This document shows, piece after piece, positions 48,978 through 58,619 of a DNA stretch of 64,000 bases (the stretch's first letter is position 1; the number at the start of each line of letters is the position of its first letter). The notes under the pieces were generated by a model, which saw only the letters and a list, made by a program, of their open reading frames with translations, ran no database searches and had not been told where the DNA came from. The stretch is taken from assembly GCA_036346205.1 (NCBI GenBank), contig JARFJB010001355.1:2687501-2751500 (forward strand), written 5' to 3'. The translations under genes were made by a program, and so were the position numbers. This stretch comes from Vesta saturnalis (lineage: Eukaryota > Arthropoda > Insecta > Coleoptera > Lampyridae).

Positions 48978-49158
48978 AGTCAGTCGTGGACTTGCGCACT
49001 CCCCGTTAATCATATAGGGCCGATCCTGACCCATGCGAGAATTGCAGTAACTGTGTGAGAGTGAAAGAGAGTGAGTGTATGAGAGAGTGCGCTGTTCTGA
49101 TCCACTGCTCCTCTATGTAATTGAGTCAAGGTTGAAAGAATCTAAAGCTTGTGTGTAG

Positions 49159-49235
49159 CATATTACAATTCTTAGAAATCTAAAAAAATGTCAACTTATA
49201 TAAACCGCAGCGAGCTGTGTGTTGAGATCATTCTG
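49159..49235 (+). promoter_or_regulatory. Upstream element plus TATA-initiator-like unit 2
   Basis: CATATTACAATTCTTAGAAA at 49159, TATATAAA at 49197-49204 and an initiator-like GATCATTCTG around 49226-49235. The spacing is normal for pol II. The first ATG at 49244 opens a 5-codon frame. The next frame of note starts at 49296. The 21-bp upstream element recurs at 51447. Confidence 0.4.
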
Positions 49236-49295
49236 TTAGAAAGTATGGAGTTAGCAGAGTGAAACTAAAGCACCTACTGCAAACCCTGTAAAAAT

Positions 49296-49541
49296 TTGTG
49301 GGGCCTCGAGCTATCGAAAAAGTATAAAGTGATAAATGTGGCTGTACTTATTACTAAGTACGATGAAAGCATAGTGATGGAAACGGACGATTTAAAATGC
49401 ATATTACCTCAGCGCTTTTATGAGTATTTCAAACAAGAAACTGGAATGGAGGAATTTAAAACGCTGTTAAACACGAAGGGTGTATTCCTAAATAGTTTGG
49501 GTGCAGCCGGAAATGCAGCAAACATAACATTCTGTTTTTAA
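49296..49541 (+). CDS. Unrecognised 81-codon open frame
   Basis: Reads MWGLELSKKYKVINVAVLIT and IVMETDDLKCILPQRFYEYF, ending in NSLGAAGNAANITFCF. Composition is balanced and protein-like, with no repeat. It lies about 65 bp downstream of the TATA-initiator-like unit 2 and immediately upstream of the decayed gene at 49548. It may be a small real gene or the intact 5' part of a larger dead one. No domain or family is recognised. Confidence 0.4.
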   Translation: MWGLELSKKYKVINVAVLITKYDESIVMETDDLKCILPQRFYEYFKQETGMEEFKTLLNTKGVFLNSLGAAGNAANITFCF

Positions 49542-49547
49542 TAGTGT

Positions 49548-50423
49548 TTAATCGTACTGCAAGTTAGAGCAAATAGGTGGTGTCAAAATAGTGATGGTAG
49601 TAAAGAGAAACAAGATGAAGGTTATTCTTCTCCTAACACTGACCGCTGATCATCATCATCATTTCTAGATAGGGATGAAGTGTATAAACAAGCAGCTAAT
49701 GAATACTTAATCGATGTGTTTATTATAAACTATCGAACGATACTCATCATGAAAAACATATTGAAATTGGATACAGTATACACCTCAACCTTGAACCAGT
49801 AGTGCGTATGGGGTGTAGTAACTGCGATCAAAGTAATAATGTGGTATTAGAAATGAAGGACTGGAATGAACTTCTACGATGGCATTCATATGTAGAATTA
49901 CAATTTTTCCGATTCTAAGAAATTGGAAACAAAATCGATTGGTCAACTGTAAACGAAGAAGAAGATATAATCTATGATCAGCATTATGAATCTCTATCCA
50001 GCAATATTGGTATTTATTACAATTGGGAATTGATTAATGGATATGACAGAATGTTGAAGACTTATGATAGAAAACTACAACTGCTGCTCTTGCACATTCA
50101 GTGCTCATAATGCAGAAGAACTATTCAATTTACAGGATATAATAAGCTATAGATTGGAAATTCTTGAATCTTACAATCTGGCATGTTTTCATGAAAAGTT
50201 CATACAAGTTGTTGACTACTGTCGTTTTCGTGCGCAGGAATTCTATGGTAGTGATGATGATATTTACAAAGACGTTGAAGATGTTATAAATGCTAAGTAT
50301 AACATTAATTCTCATAAAATTGTACGCCCAATGAAAATATTGTATTATCGTCCTGCTTATCTAATATATTTACTAAATAAATATGTATTAACTATGATTT
50401 GTTTTTGTATGATCTCAATTTAG
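49548..50423 (+). pseudogene. Unrecognised decayed gene, ~260-290 codons
   Basis: Protein-like sequence continues across two stops and at least two frameshifts. It reads VRANRWCQNSDGSKEKQDEG, LDRDEVYKQAANEYLIDVF, then after a shift SNDTHHEKHIEIGYSIHLNL and NNVVLEMKDWNELLRWHSYV. A stop lies at 49916. IDWSTVNEEEDIIYDQHYES follows. Another shift near 50095 leads into the open frame 50064-50423 with AEELFNLQDIISYRLEILES, FHEKFIQVVDYCRFRAQEF and an acidic YGSDDDIYKDVEDVI. A Cys pair occurs in MGCSNCDQ. It resembles none of the transposase or reverse transcriptase families in the window. I do not recognise it. Confidence 0.45.
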
Positions 50424-51017
50424 GTATAAAAACCACCTTGCTTTATCTACCTAAGTAGCAAACAGGTGGTGGTGGTTTAGTGAATACTCTAATCAATAAA
50501 TTCCCGTTTCAATTGCAATTACCTGGTACAGAGTTAGACTAACTGTTTAAGGTAAACGGGTACTTGTTAGGTAAACCTCCGTTTTGCTATAATATATAAA
50601 AATAAGGAGATGATATAATAGAAAAAAAAGTGAATGATTTATGTATTAGCTACATTGAACCAAGCTCATACAGGTCAAATAATTTTTAGAAATCGAATCA
50701 GTTCGTGGAATCAGGAAAAATGACGGGTTTGCTGAGAGAGAGAGAGAGAGAGCTTGCTAAATCAAGCAACACCACATGACCTTGAGACATGACAACACTG
50801 TAACTGGGAGACAGCAACCTATCGTTCTTCTAAGAACTAATCTTATCTTCCATCAAGCGGATGCATCGCAAGCGGCTCTAATGAAATTGGCTCTTTACAT
50901 TTTGATATAGGTAAACGTCTAGGTGGTTGGTCATTAGATTTTATTATACGTATAAGTAGGTACTACATAATACTACTGTCCTAACCAGAATATGGACGAG
51001 GTAGTTTCCCCAAGAAC

Positions 51018-51085
51018 TGATCTGTTCCCCAAATACAGATATCTGTTTCTCAAATACAGATATCCGTTTCCCAGATCATTAAGCT
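51018..51085. repeat. ~22-bp minisatellite, block 1
   Basis: Copies of ATCTGTTTCTCAAATACAGA and related units, about three. The family recurs at 52003-52118. Confidence 0.85.
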
Positions 51086-51197
51086 AACCGGACGCTGGAT
51101 CCTACATGTGGGTAATTAAGCCAGATTCCAGATGGGTAGGTTCAGGTCTGACCCACAGAATACAAATTTCACTCTTGGATATAGTAAAATAAGCATT

Positions 51198-51432
51198 CTT
51201 ATCTTATTCGACCTTATCCGATCTTACCCGATCTTATCCGATCTTATCCTATCTTACCCGATCCTATCCGATCTTATCCGAACTTACCCGATCTTAACCC
51301 ATCTCATTCGATCCTTATCCGATCTCATCCGATCTCATCCGATCTTATCCGATCCTACCCAATCTTAGCCAATCTTATTCGATTATATCCGTCCTTATCC
51401 AATCCTATTCGATCTTATTCAATCTTATCCGA
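51198..51432. repeat. 10-bp minisatellite, block 2
   Basis: About 23 units of ATCCGATCTT/ACCCGATCTT with point variants. This is the largest block of the family. Confidence 0.95.
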
Positions 51433-51446
51433 ATTAGATTATGTAT

Positions 51447-51539
51447 CACATTACAATTGTTAGAAATATTTTCAAGGTTAGTGGTTTCAAGGATACCGGT
51501 TTATAATAAAAGGCTTGCTTGCTTGTGGGTGATTCAGTT
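51447..51539 (+). promoter_or_regulatory. Upstream element plus TATA-initiator-like unit 3
   Basis: CACATTACAATTGTTAGAAA at 51447 (2 differences in 21 from the element at 49159), TTATAATAAAAGG at 51501 and GATTCAGTTAAG at 51531. The first ATG is at 51548. Confidence 0.4.
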
Positions 51540-51547
51540 AAGCAGAA

Positions 51548-51644
51548 ATGACGAAAGTAGTACGAAGAAAAATTAAAGCAAAAGTATAAAGTTTAGAGGA
51601 GAGAAAAAAGAAGCTTGATGAACTACTAAAGAAAACCAAAAATT
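51548..51644 (+). CDS. Short charged, coiled-coil-like frame with one stop
   Basis: From the ATG at 51548: MTKVVRRKIKAKV, stop, then SLEERKKKLDELLKKTKN and a stop. Heptad-like Leu/Lys/Glu composition. It lies right after the TATA-initiator-like unit 3. It is short and broken, so the call is tentative. Confidence 0.25.
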
Positions 51645-52002
51645 AAAAGTAGATCTACATCTTGTATGAAGTGAATATAAAAATAAATCAGCTTCGAGTT
51701 AACAATGCAAAATGATAAAGCATGAGTATGTAGTGCAGATATATACTTGTGTGAAGTATACACATAAAGTTGCAATATAAATGATTTTGGAAAATTGAGA
51801 CTGGATAAATGTTCGCATGCAAATAATGAGGCAGTGTTACGTGTGAAATTTAGTGATAACGTAAATGTAGAAATGTTTTCAAAAATAAGTAACATTTCCT
51901 ATATATGTGTATGTAAAATAATACTAATGAATACAAGCGTTTAATTTTGATGGTTATACTACAAATAATGAGTGTCCATGATTATGAAAATATTAAACAG
52001 GG

Positions 52003-52118
52003 TCTGTTTCCCAAAAACGGGGTCTGTTCCCCAAAAACAGGTATCTGTTTCTCAAATACAGGTATCCGTTTTCCGAAACCTGATATCTGTTTCGCAAGAA
52101 AGGTATCCGTTTCCCAGC
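52003..52118. repeat. ~22-bp minisatellite, block 2
   Basis: Five or so units built on GGTATCTGTTTCCCAAAAAC, related to the block at 51018. Confidence 0.85.
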
Positions 52119-52124
52119 ATTCGA

Positions 52125-52175
52125 ACTTATCCGATCGTATTCGATCTTATACCATCTTACTCGATCTTAGCATTG
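52125..52175. repeat. 10-bp minisatellite, block 3
   Basis: About five units of ATCCGATCTT-like sequence, immediately after the ~22-bp minisatellite. Confidence 0.85.
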
Positions 52176-53150
52176 TCTACATCAAAAATTATACGTATAT
52201 TTCCAATGGTATGGTAGAATTTAATATCTATGCTTTAATTCATTTAAATTTGTAAAACTTTATAGGAAATAAATGGAAATGGGAAAAATGGTTGAAATTC
52301 CTATAATTAGTATTGAACTATTTATAGCTATTAAGTCCATTGGGAGTCAAAGAGACTGCACAGAGGTTCAAGGTTAATAGTTCGGAGCATGCGTAGGTCT
52401 ACCGCCAAGTGCCGGCTTTCTAGAGGAAATTCCCCGGGCTATGTATTAGCTAGGCCCCAGTACAGATAGGTTCCCTAGGAAACATTTCGGCATCGAATGT
52501 TACTATGAACCGAGCGCTACAGGCGGAGCGCAAACACCTGCTCTGTACTTTTGGGTAAGTCCTAGGACTGACCTACCTCTTCAGGGAAGAATAAAACACC
52601 TGCATAAAGTAATGTAGCATAATCTATAAGAATTCTAAATTGTAACGTATGCATCTAAACTTGCATATTTGATTTCATTTTCAAATTATTGGACCGGTTC
52701 ATAAAGAAACAACATCGTGTTTCTCTCTCAGCAACACGCGCAGACCTTATCATAGTAGTTCCGTTGGTAATGGGCTGTGAGCAAAAACGTTTTCTATTTT
52801 ACTCACACACACTATCTATCTCACTTATCCCTAGTAACACTAATTCCACATTTTCTCCTATATGAAGCAATATGTGTCATTATTATCTCGTTCACGCAGG
52901 TGTCAGACATTTATTTATAGCACTATAATTTGCTAAATTATAAATTTGGGTAAAAATTTATTTTGTTTATTTAAATTAGGTATTTAGTATATGTTCGAAT
53001 ATTCCCCCATTTTCCTGGAAATTACTTGATATATGTTTAAATTTTAATTCTAAATAAATGATACAGATACCGTGGGACAGTTTCCTCTTCTGTTTGAGAA
53101 GGTTACTTGGACCGACTTAGTTTCATTTGCTCTGATGCGCCACTTGTTTA
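52176..53150. other. No gene recognised
   Basis: 52320-52600 is visibly less A+T-rich than its surroundings and contains GGGTAAGT near 52553, but no coding frame could be supported. Confidence 0.4.
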
Positions 53151-53159
53151 ACTACTGTT

Positions 53160-53990
53160 CAATTTAGAGAATTTGTGTAGCGAGTTGTCCTTGCGTGAGG
53201 CTAAAATGACGGTATCGTCTATATACGAAAGTTACAGCAGGTGTACCAATACACTAACCTGGGGAACTCCGGTCTTGATTCTATGTATTGGTGTTAGTTC
53301 TCTATAATAATTTACTCGAAAGTAGCAGTTTGCCAGGTAGGATTTGCGGATCAAAAACTACAGAAGGGGCAATGCTATTCTAACTTGGCTAATATGCCAA
53401 ACCTCGTCAAACGCTTATGTTATGTCTAGAAAAATTGCAACACAATATTTCCTGTCTTCTGGATCTTGTCTAATTTTCCTGGCTACTCGACGAATTTACT
53501 GTGGCATGTTCCTGCTTAAAACCAAATCGATGGTCCGGAATTAGTTGGTTAGTGCTGAGTCTGTCGATAAGTTGTTTTTCGAGTTTTGACATTATCGTAA
53601 GCAAACTTATTGGCCTATACGGCTTTACATCCTCGAAATGTTTTCTAGGTTTCTGAATCAATATGATTACGGATATTTTCCACTGAGCTGGGAAATATGT
53701 TAATTTTAGACAGATATTTAGTATCAATGTTAATAACTTTCTTGATGTATGAGACATCTTGAAGTATTTTTCCTGTAACCATGTCTTGTCTAGGAGACAT
53801 TTACAGGTTTGTTTCCTTCGTCATAACGTTTGTGACTTGTTTGATTGTAAACTTCTCCGGGGGTAGCTGCATTTGATAAGGCGTGTCCAGAAGTGCGTTA
53901 ATTTCTTCTTCATTCTCATCTGTAGGATTGGGTGGAAAAGGTTCAAAAGTGTTTTCTCTTTACGTATGGGGACGATTTCAATGCTTAACA
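53160..53990 (-). pseudogene. Jockey-like LINE reverse transcriptase fragment
   Basis: From about 53950: NPTDENEEEINALLDTPYQM and LPPEKFTIKQVTNVM, the helix preceding the RT. The open frame 53757-53470 holds LKLTYFPAQWKISVIILIQK, VKPYRPISLLTIMSKLEKQL and LIPDHRFGFKQEHATVN, the standard order of RT domains 1-3. Further on come KTGVPQVSVL and YIDDTVILASRKDNS (near 53200), where the Y-x-D-D box is kept as YIDD. Several stops lie between. It is truncated at both ends. It is a different copy, in the opposite orientation, from the LINE at 22377. Confidence 0.8.
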
Positions 53991-54168
53991 GCCTTCCAAA
54001 TGGAATACTAAATGCTTTTAGTTGGTGTTAGGTTTTTAAGTAGTACTCTACATAAACATTCTTATGGTATGAGGAGTCTTTCTAATTCTTGCGTTGTACT
54101 GTTTAGTATTGTTTTGTCCTTAGGATCCCAGGTTGTTTGCCATCGTTTTCTGGTTTTCCGAACTGTAT

Positions 54169-54170
<2 letters not shown>

Positions 54171-54222
<52 letters not shown>
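54171..54222. repeat. (TA)n microsatellite
   Basis: About 26 TA units. Confidence 0.95.
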
Positions 54223-54225
<3 letters not shown>

Positions 54226-54620
54226 ATAAAAAACACAAATCGGATGTACGAGTTAAACCTAATAGCATTGCGTTGGCAAGAGATGTTATAAATTTTAAGC
54301 ACAATTTTAATTATAATGAAACAAAAATTTTGGACAGAAAATAATTACAAGAAAAGACTTTTGTTAGAAACGCTCCATATCACAATTAATAAAGATAGTG
54401 TTTGCAATATAAAAAAGATTTAGAAAACCTACCAATATGTTATGTTCATTTTTTTGACAAAATTCAAGTCACCTAATTTAAAATTTTTGACATTGTCAGA
54501 TAAAATTAATTTATATAAATTAATCCCTGATGAAGATTCCCCAGAATTGAAATATAGGAAAATTTATCCAATTTGTATAGTGTTTGACTTTTAAACCATT
54601 ATCTTATTATTAATAATTTA

Positions 54621-54626
<6 letters not shown>

Positions 54627-54669
<43 letters not shown>

Positions 54670-55210
54670 TCGAACCGAACAGGCTCGGTTCGAATTGCAA
54701 GGAAGTATATGCTGGACTTCTACGCCACTGACTTATGGATGCATCTATCGTTGCTTGAGGAAATTCTTGCCAACGTTCAATGATACGATTTTTCAGTTCT
54801 GCAATGGCAGTAAAATTGACATTTAAATACACAATATTTTCTGATATACCTCACGTTGTGTTATCAACCGGGTTTGGATGGGCGTCGTTTGATGGCCAGT
54901 TTTCCGGTTCAAAGAAGTCTGCACAATTTTCTCGAAGATAACTTATCGTGTTCCTTGAAATATGCGCAGGTGCGCCATCCTGCTGAAAGATATCTTTGGG
55001 GGTTATATCCTCGATTTCTGGCAGCATGTTAGACAAAACCTCTTTTTGGTAAACCTCAGAGTTGATTTTTTGATCCAGAAATAAAATTCTAGTTTTTCCC
55101 TCAACCGACACGTCAACTGATACCATTACGGAAGCTGTTTACGGGGAAAAGTTTATCTAGTGGTATGATACGCTTTTTGGTCACAACTGAACACAGTCTG
55201 TTATTTTGAG

Positions 55211-55249
<39 letters not shown>
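54627..55249. repeat. Pair of (TA)n tracts flanking a mariner fragment
   Basis: (TA)n at 54627-54668 and 55212-55249 bound the transposase relic. The right tract leads into GGGTGTGGCATTAGTACAAC, a mariner-like terminus. Confidence 0.85.
54700..55126 (-). pseudogene. Mariner-type transposase C-terminal half, DD37D spacing
   Basis: 55126-54851 reads MVSVDVSVEGKTRILFLDQK, EVYQKEVLSNMLPEIEDI, IFQQDGAPAHISRNTISYLR (second catalytic Asp) and NDAHPNPVD (third). 37 residues lie between the two, the spacing of the maT-like lineage rather than the DD41D of the other copies. After a stop or frameshift LKNRIIERWQEFPQATIDAS is the C-terminal helix. Nothing of the first Asp or the HTH domain is present, so this is a 5'-truncated copy. 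Confidence 0.75.
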
Positions 55250-55253
<4 letters not shown>

Positions 55254-55635
55254 GTGGCATTAGTACAACGTGAATTTGCGGCTAAACCTTGCACAGTAGA
55301 AAAAAAGTGTTTTATACAACAGTGGCTCCGATTCAAGCACGCTATAACATAAAAATATTTTCGTATATACAAAAGTGTTCCGTAACAGCGGTATATAACC
55401 TATCTTTCTTATTTTAAATAAAGTGGAAACGTGTTTTTGAATATTTGTTCTTTGAAACAGAAAATTATCATTTCTTGTCGTAGTTCAAAAATTTATTTTG
55501 AGGTTTCCACTAAATCTATGAATTTATAACTCTGCATGTAATTAGTGCAGACATTGATTTGTTAAGAAATATTACGACTTATTTAATTTTTGTGAAGGGT
55601 GTACTAGAAATAAGAATTTATAATTTTTTTAATAC

Positions 55636-56485
55636 AACACCCTGTATATTATTACGTTATTCGAAAGATAATTGAATTTTTTTGTGAAACGCAAATTTTG
55701 TCCATCTGCAACGGTTTTTGAAGTTTTTTATTTTAGTTCTTCATAATATAATGATTGTGCACCCTGTATAATATAATATTAGGTATATTGACCAGTTGTC
55801 ATACTTCAACAAATGGTAAAATGTTTCATCTTTTGTATTACGTACGTGACTGACAATGTAATTTCAAAAAAAATTGAATAGATATAAAAATAGTACCATG
55901 AAAAAAGAAACTTTTTTAAAAAGCATGCGTTTATTTGCGCATAGAAAGTGCACTAAAATGGAGAAAATAATTATTTTCTTTTCACTAAAATACGACTAAA
56001 AATAAAAGCGCGAGGCGCTCATATTATAAACATGTGGCGAAGAGAAATGAATTGCGATGAGCGCCCCAAGCTTTTATTTTTAATCGTAAAGATTTTTGAT
56101 CATATTTTAGTGCAAAGAAAAAAATTATTTTCTCCTTTTTAGTGCACTTTCTACGAGTAAATAAAGAGTGCATTTGAAAAAAGTCTTTTTTCATAGTATT
56201 ATTTTTATATCTATTAAGGTTTTTTATTATATTCCCACTCTCATACGTAATGCAAAAGTCAATATATTTTACAATTTCAGTATGGCAACTGTTATGATCG
56301 TTTTCTGGTCAATATACCTAATATTATCCAGGGCGTACCCCGATTATACCACGAAGAATTAAAATAAACATAATAAAACTGTAAATATTTCAAAAACCGT
56401 TGCAGATAGGCAAAATTTGCTTATAACAGAAAATGTACGTCTTTCTATTTCTTTCGAGTAATGTAATAATATGCAGGGTATTGCA
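55636..56485. mobile_element. Foldback (MITE-like) element, ~400-bp arms
   Basis: 55636-56005 and 56055-56485 are inverted copies. They share ACCCTGTATATTATTACGTT, ATCTGCAACGGTTTTTGAA, AGAAAGTGCACTAAAA and AATAAAAGC flanking a ~50-bp loop around 56030. No open frame. Confidence 0.85.
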
Positions 56486-56623
56486 TTTAAGATAAGATAG
56501 TTATTTACATTTAAAACAAAAAAATTATAAATTATTATAAGTTTCGTTATAAACGAATAAGTTCAAAGGTAAATATGTAATTAAAATTATTGTTAATTTT
56601 ATTAAATACATAAATAAAAAGTT

Positions 56624-56697
56624 TACCTCGAGTAGGATTTGAACCTATGACCTGTACTTTGCTAGAGTACCCCGCTAACCAACTGCGTTATCCAAGT
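56624..56697 (-). tRNA. tRNA-like sequence, AGC anticodon position
   Basis: 74 nt fold as a cloverleaf: acceptor ACTTGGA/TCGAGGT (one mismatch), anticodon stem GTACT/AGTAC with loop CTAGCAA, T-loop TTCAAAT. The anticodon would read AGC (Ala), but the acceptor lacks the G3:U70 pair of alanine tRNAs. Lying in a repeated palindrome, it is most likely a tRNA-derived repeat and not a working tRNA gene. Confidence 0.45.
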
Positions 56698-56793
56698 ACA
56701 AGCCCAAATCGATGTAAATTTTGTCTTTATGTATGTAGAACTGATGTAATATTTAGAACTTACATCAGTTCTGCATACATAAAGACAACATTT

Positions 56794-56867
56794 ACTTCGA
56801 TAGCTCAGTTTGTTAGCGCGGTACTCTAGCAAAGTACAGGTCGTAAGTTCAAATCCTACTCGAGGTA
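56794..56867 (+). tRNA. tRNA-like sequence, inverted partner
   Basis: 74 nt: acceptor ACTTCGA/TCGAGGT fully paired, D stem GCTC/GCGC with one mismatch, anticodon stem GTACT/AGTAC with loop CTAGCAA (anticodon AGC), T stem GTAAG/CCTAC with one mismatch. This is the best-preserved of the three copies. Same caveat about alanine identity. Confidence 0.5.
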
Positions 56868-57099
56868 AACTTTTTATTTATGTATCTATTAAAATTAATA
56901 ATAATTTTGAACTTATTCGTTCATAACAAAACTTATAATAAATTAATATTGGCCAAGTTGCTTTGGTATGTGTGAATCCTTGCGATATTGCAGGCTAGCA
57001 TTCCATCAATGTAAGTAATTTGATTGTTGTCTCATTAAATTTAGAATTTACATCAGTTCTACATATATAAAGACAAAATGTGCATCGATTGGGGCTTGA

Positions 57100-57164
57100 A
57101 TCTCGATGGCGCAGATGGTTAGTTCGTTACTCTAGCAAAGTAGGTTCAAATCCTATTCGAGGTA
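57100..57164 (+). other. Third, degenerate tRNA-like copy
   Basis: Shares GTTACTCTAGCAAAGTA and GGTTCAAATCCTATTCGAGG with the pair upstream but has lost about 9 nt of the variable and T-stem region. Its flanks (TACATCAGTTCTACATA before, AAACTTTTTATTTGTGTA after) match those of the other copies, so it is a member of the same repeat. Confidence 0.7.
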
Positions 57165-57689
57165 AACTTTTTATTTGTGTATTTAATAAAATTAATAATA
57201 ATTTTTAAAAAAATTATAAATTCATATTTCTTGTACACCCTGTATAAGAATTAACTAAGCCATAATATTTCTTAAAAGATCTGCACTAATCACATGCGAA
57301 GTTACAAATTCATAGATTTGGTAGTAACCTCAAAGTAAATTTTTTAACTACGACGAAAAATGACAATTTTTTATCTAAAAGTACAAATATTTAAAAAACG
57401 GATGTTTAGCTATACCACATATTTAATAGAAAGTAATTGTTTATTTAATTGTCTTTCAATCGATATCAGGCTTCCCTATACCTAAACCTAATGCAATAAT
57501 TCTTAAATATTGTTTGTATTCATATTTTATGTTTTTTTAAAATTAAGATCGCTGATGTCAGGCTTTACAAAACAATTATATTTCTCTTTAGTTTGCTGTA
57601 AAGTTTTCCCTTTTAATGAACGGTTTTGATCCGATTCTTTAATTAGCATTGAAACTAGTTTCTTGAAACAAGATGAAAGTAACCTATTC

Positions 57690-58560
57690 CAGAGAGGGTT
57701 GACGTGATTATCTCGCTAGAAAACTGTCATGAAAATTCCTTTCTTGCGTCAAGGGTCTATGCACAAAAATACCCAGATCGAAACCACCTGGATAAAAGGG
57801 TGTTCGAAAAGTTGTTACAGAGGTTCCGTGCTACAGGAATGTTGCTCATCTGAAATATAATAAAATAGGACCTACAGCTCGTGAATGAAGAAGACCAGAT
57901 CCGCACCGTGGGATCGGTAATCGTAATACAAGCTCAAGAAGAGACAGGCATTAGCCGTACCAGTGTAAGGCAGATTCTTAAAAATTACAAGTTTCGCCCA
58001 TTCCAGCTTCAACGTTTGTACATGAGCTCTTGAGCGAGTTGGAGAGGAAGAAGATTTTTCAACTTCGTTTTGTTAACCGACAAATCAACTTTTCATAATA
58101 ATGGTATACTAAATAGACGTAATTTTCATTATTATGATACAGAAAACCGTCACTTAAATAGAACAGTTAGCCATCAGATCAGTGTAGTTTAAATGTGTAT
58201 GATGGAATAGTCGGTGTTTACGTTATAGAGCCTTATTCTTTTGATGGACACCTGACTGGAAACACGTTTGTTCAAGGGTTTAAGGCTTTGTATTCTGTTT
58301 GAGAATATTCCTCTAAATATTAGAAGAAGAATGTGGGTTCAATTGACGGTGCTCCTTGACATTTTCAACACACATACTTAAATTTACCAATTTTAATCCA
58401 AAATGGTTTCTGAAGGGCACACACATCTTTGTTTACGTGCAGATTCGTGTTAAAAACATTCAAGAAGACGTTGATTTTCTGGTAAAAATGTGCTTAATTA
58501 GATATACGCCGTCTTTTTGTTGAACAGTTGGTTGTAGTAGCAGAAGTAGAAGACCAATGA
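57690..58560 (+). pseudogene. Mariner-type transposase relic
   Basis: Frames read NHLDKRVFEKLLQRFRATGM (first HTH), QEETGISRTSVRQILKNYKF (second HTH), RRNFHYYDTENRHLNRTVSH (block after the first Asp) and VGVYVIEPYSFDGHLTGNTF. A degraded second-Asp block reads IDGAP near 58340. The third Asp is not seen. Many stops. Strongly decayed. Confidence 0.65.
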
Positions 58561-58619
58561 ACGTCTTTTTAAGAATTACTACTCTATACAGCTTTTACAT
58601 AAAAAAACAGTTTGAGGGG

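Larger units (their letters stand above)
56530..56975. repeat. Palindrome built from two head-to-head tRNA-like sequences
   Basis: Arms 56530-56750 and 56755-56975 meet in the centre at TACATCAGTTCTGCATACAT. The outer parts are A+T-rich and also inverted. The two tRNA-like units are described separately. Confidence 0.85.
55430..57410. repeat. Nested palindromic cluster
   Basis: Outer arms 55430-55635 and 57210-57410 are inverted copies (TCTATGAATTTATAACT against AGTTACAAATTCATAGA; GATTAGTGCAGA shared), each containing a GGGTGTAC mariner-like terminus. Inside lie a foldback unit (55636-56485), a tRNA-like palindrome (56530-56975) and a third tRNA-like copy (57050-57165). There is no coding capacity. 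Confidence 0.8.

Noticed and set aside
54012..54344. 110-codon frame with Tyr/Ile run
   Set aside because: Spans (TA)n, and nothing outside the repeat looks protein-like on the plus strand. The minus strand of the neighbouring region carries the LINE.
56624..56867. Functional alanine tRNA genes
   Set aside because: The anticodon loop reads AGC, but the acceptor stem lacks the alanine identity pair. The units are part of a repeated palindrome and a third copy is degenerate.
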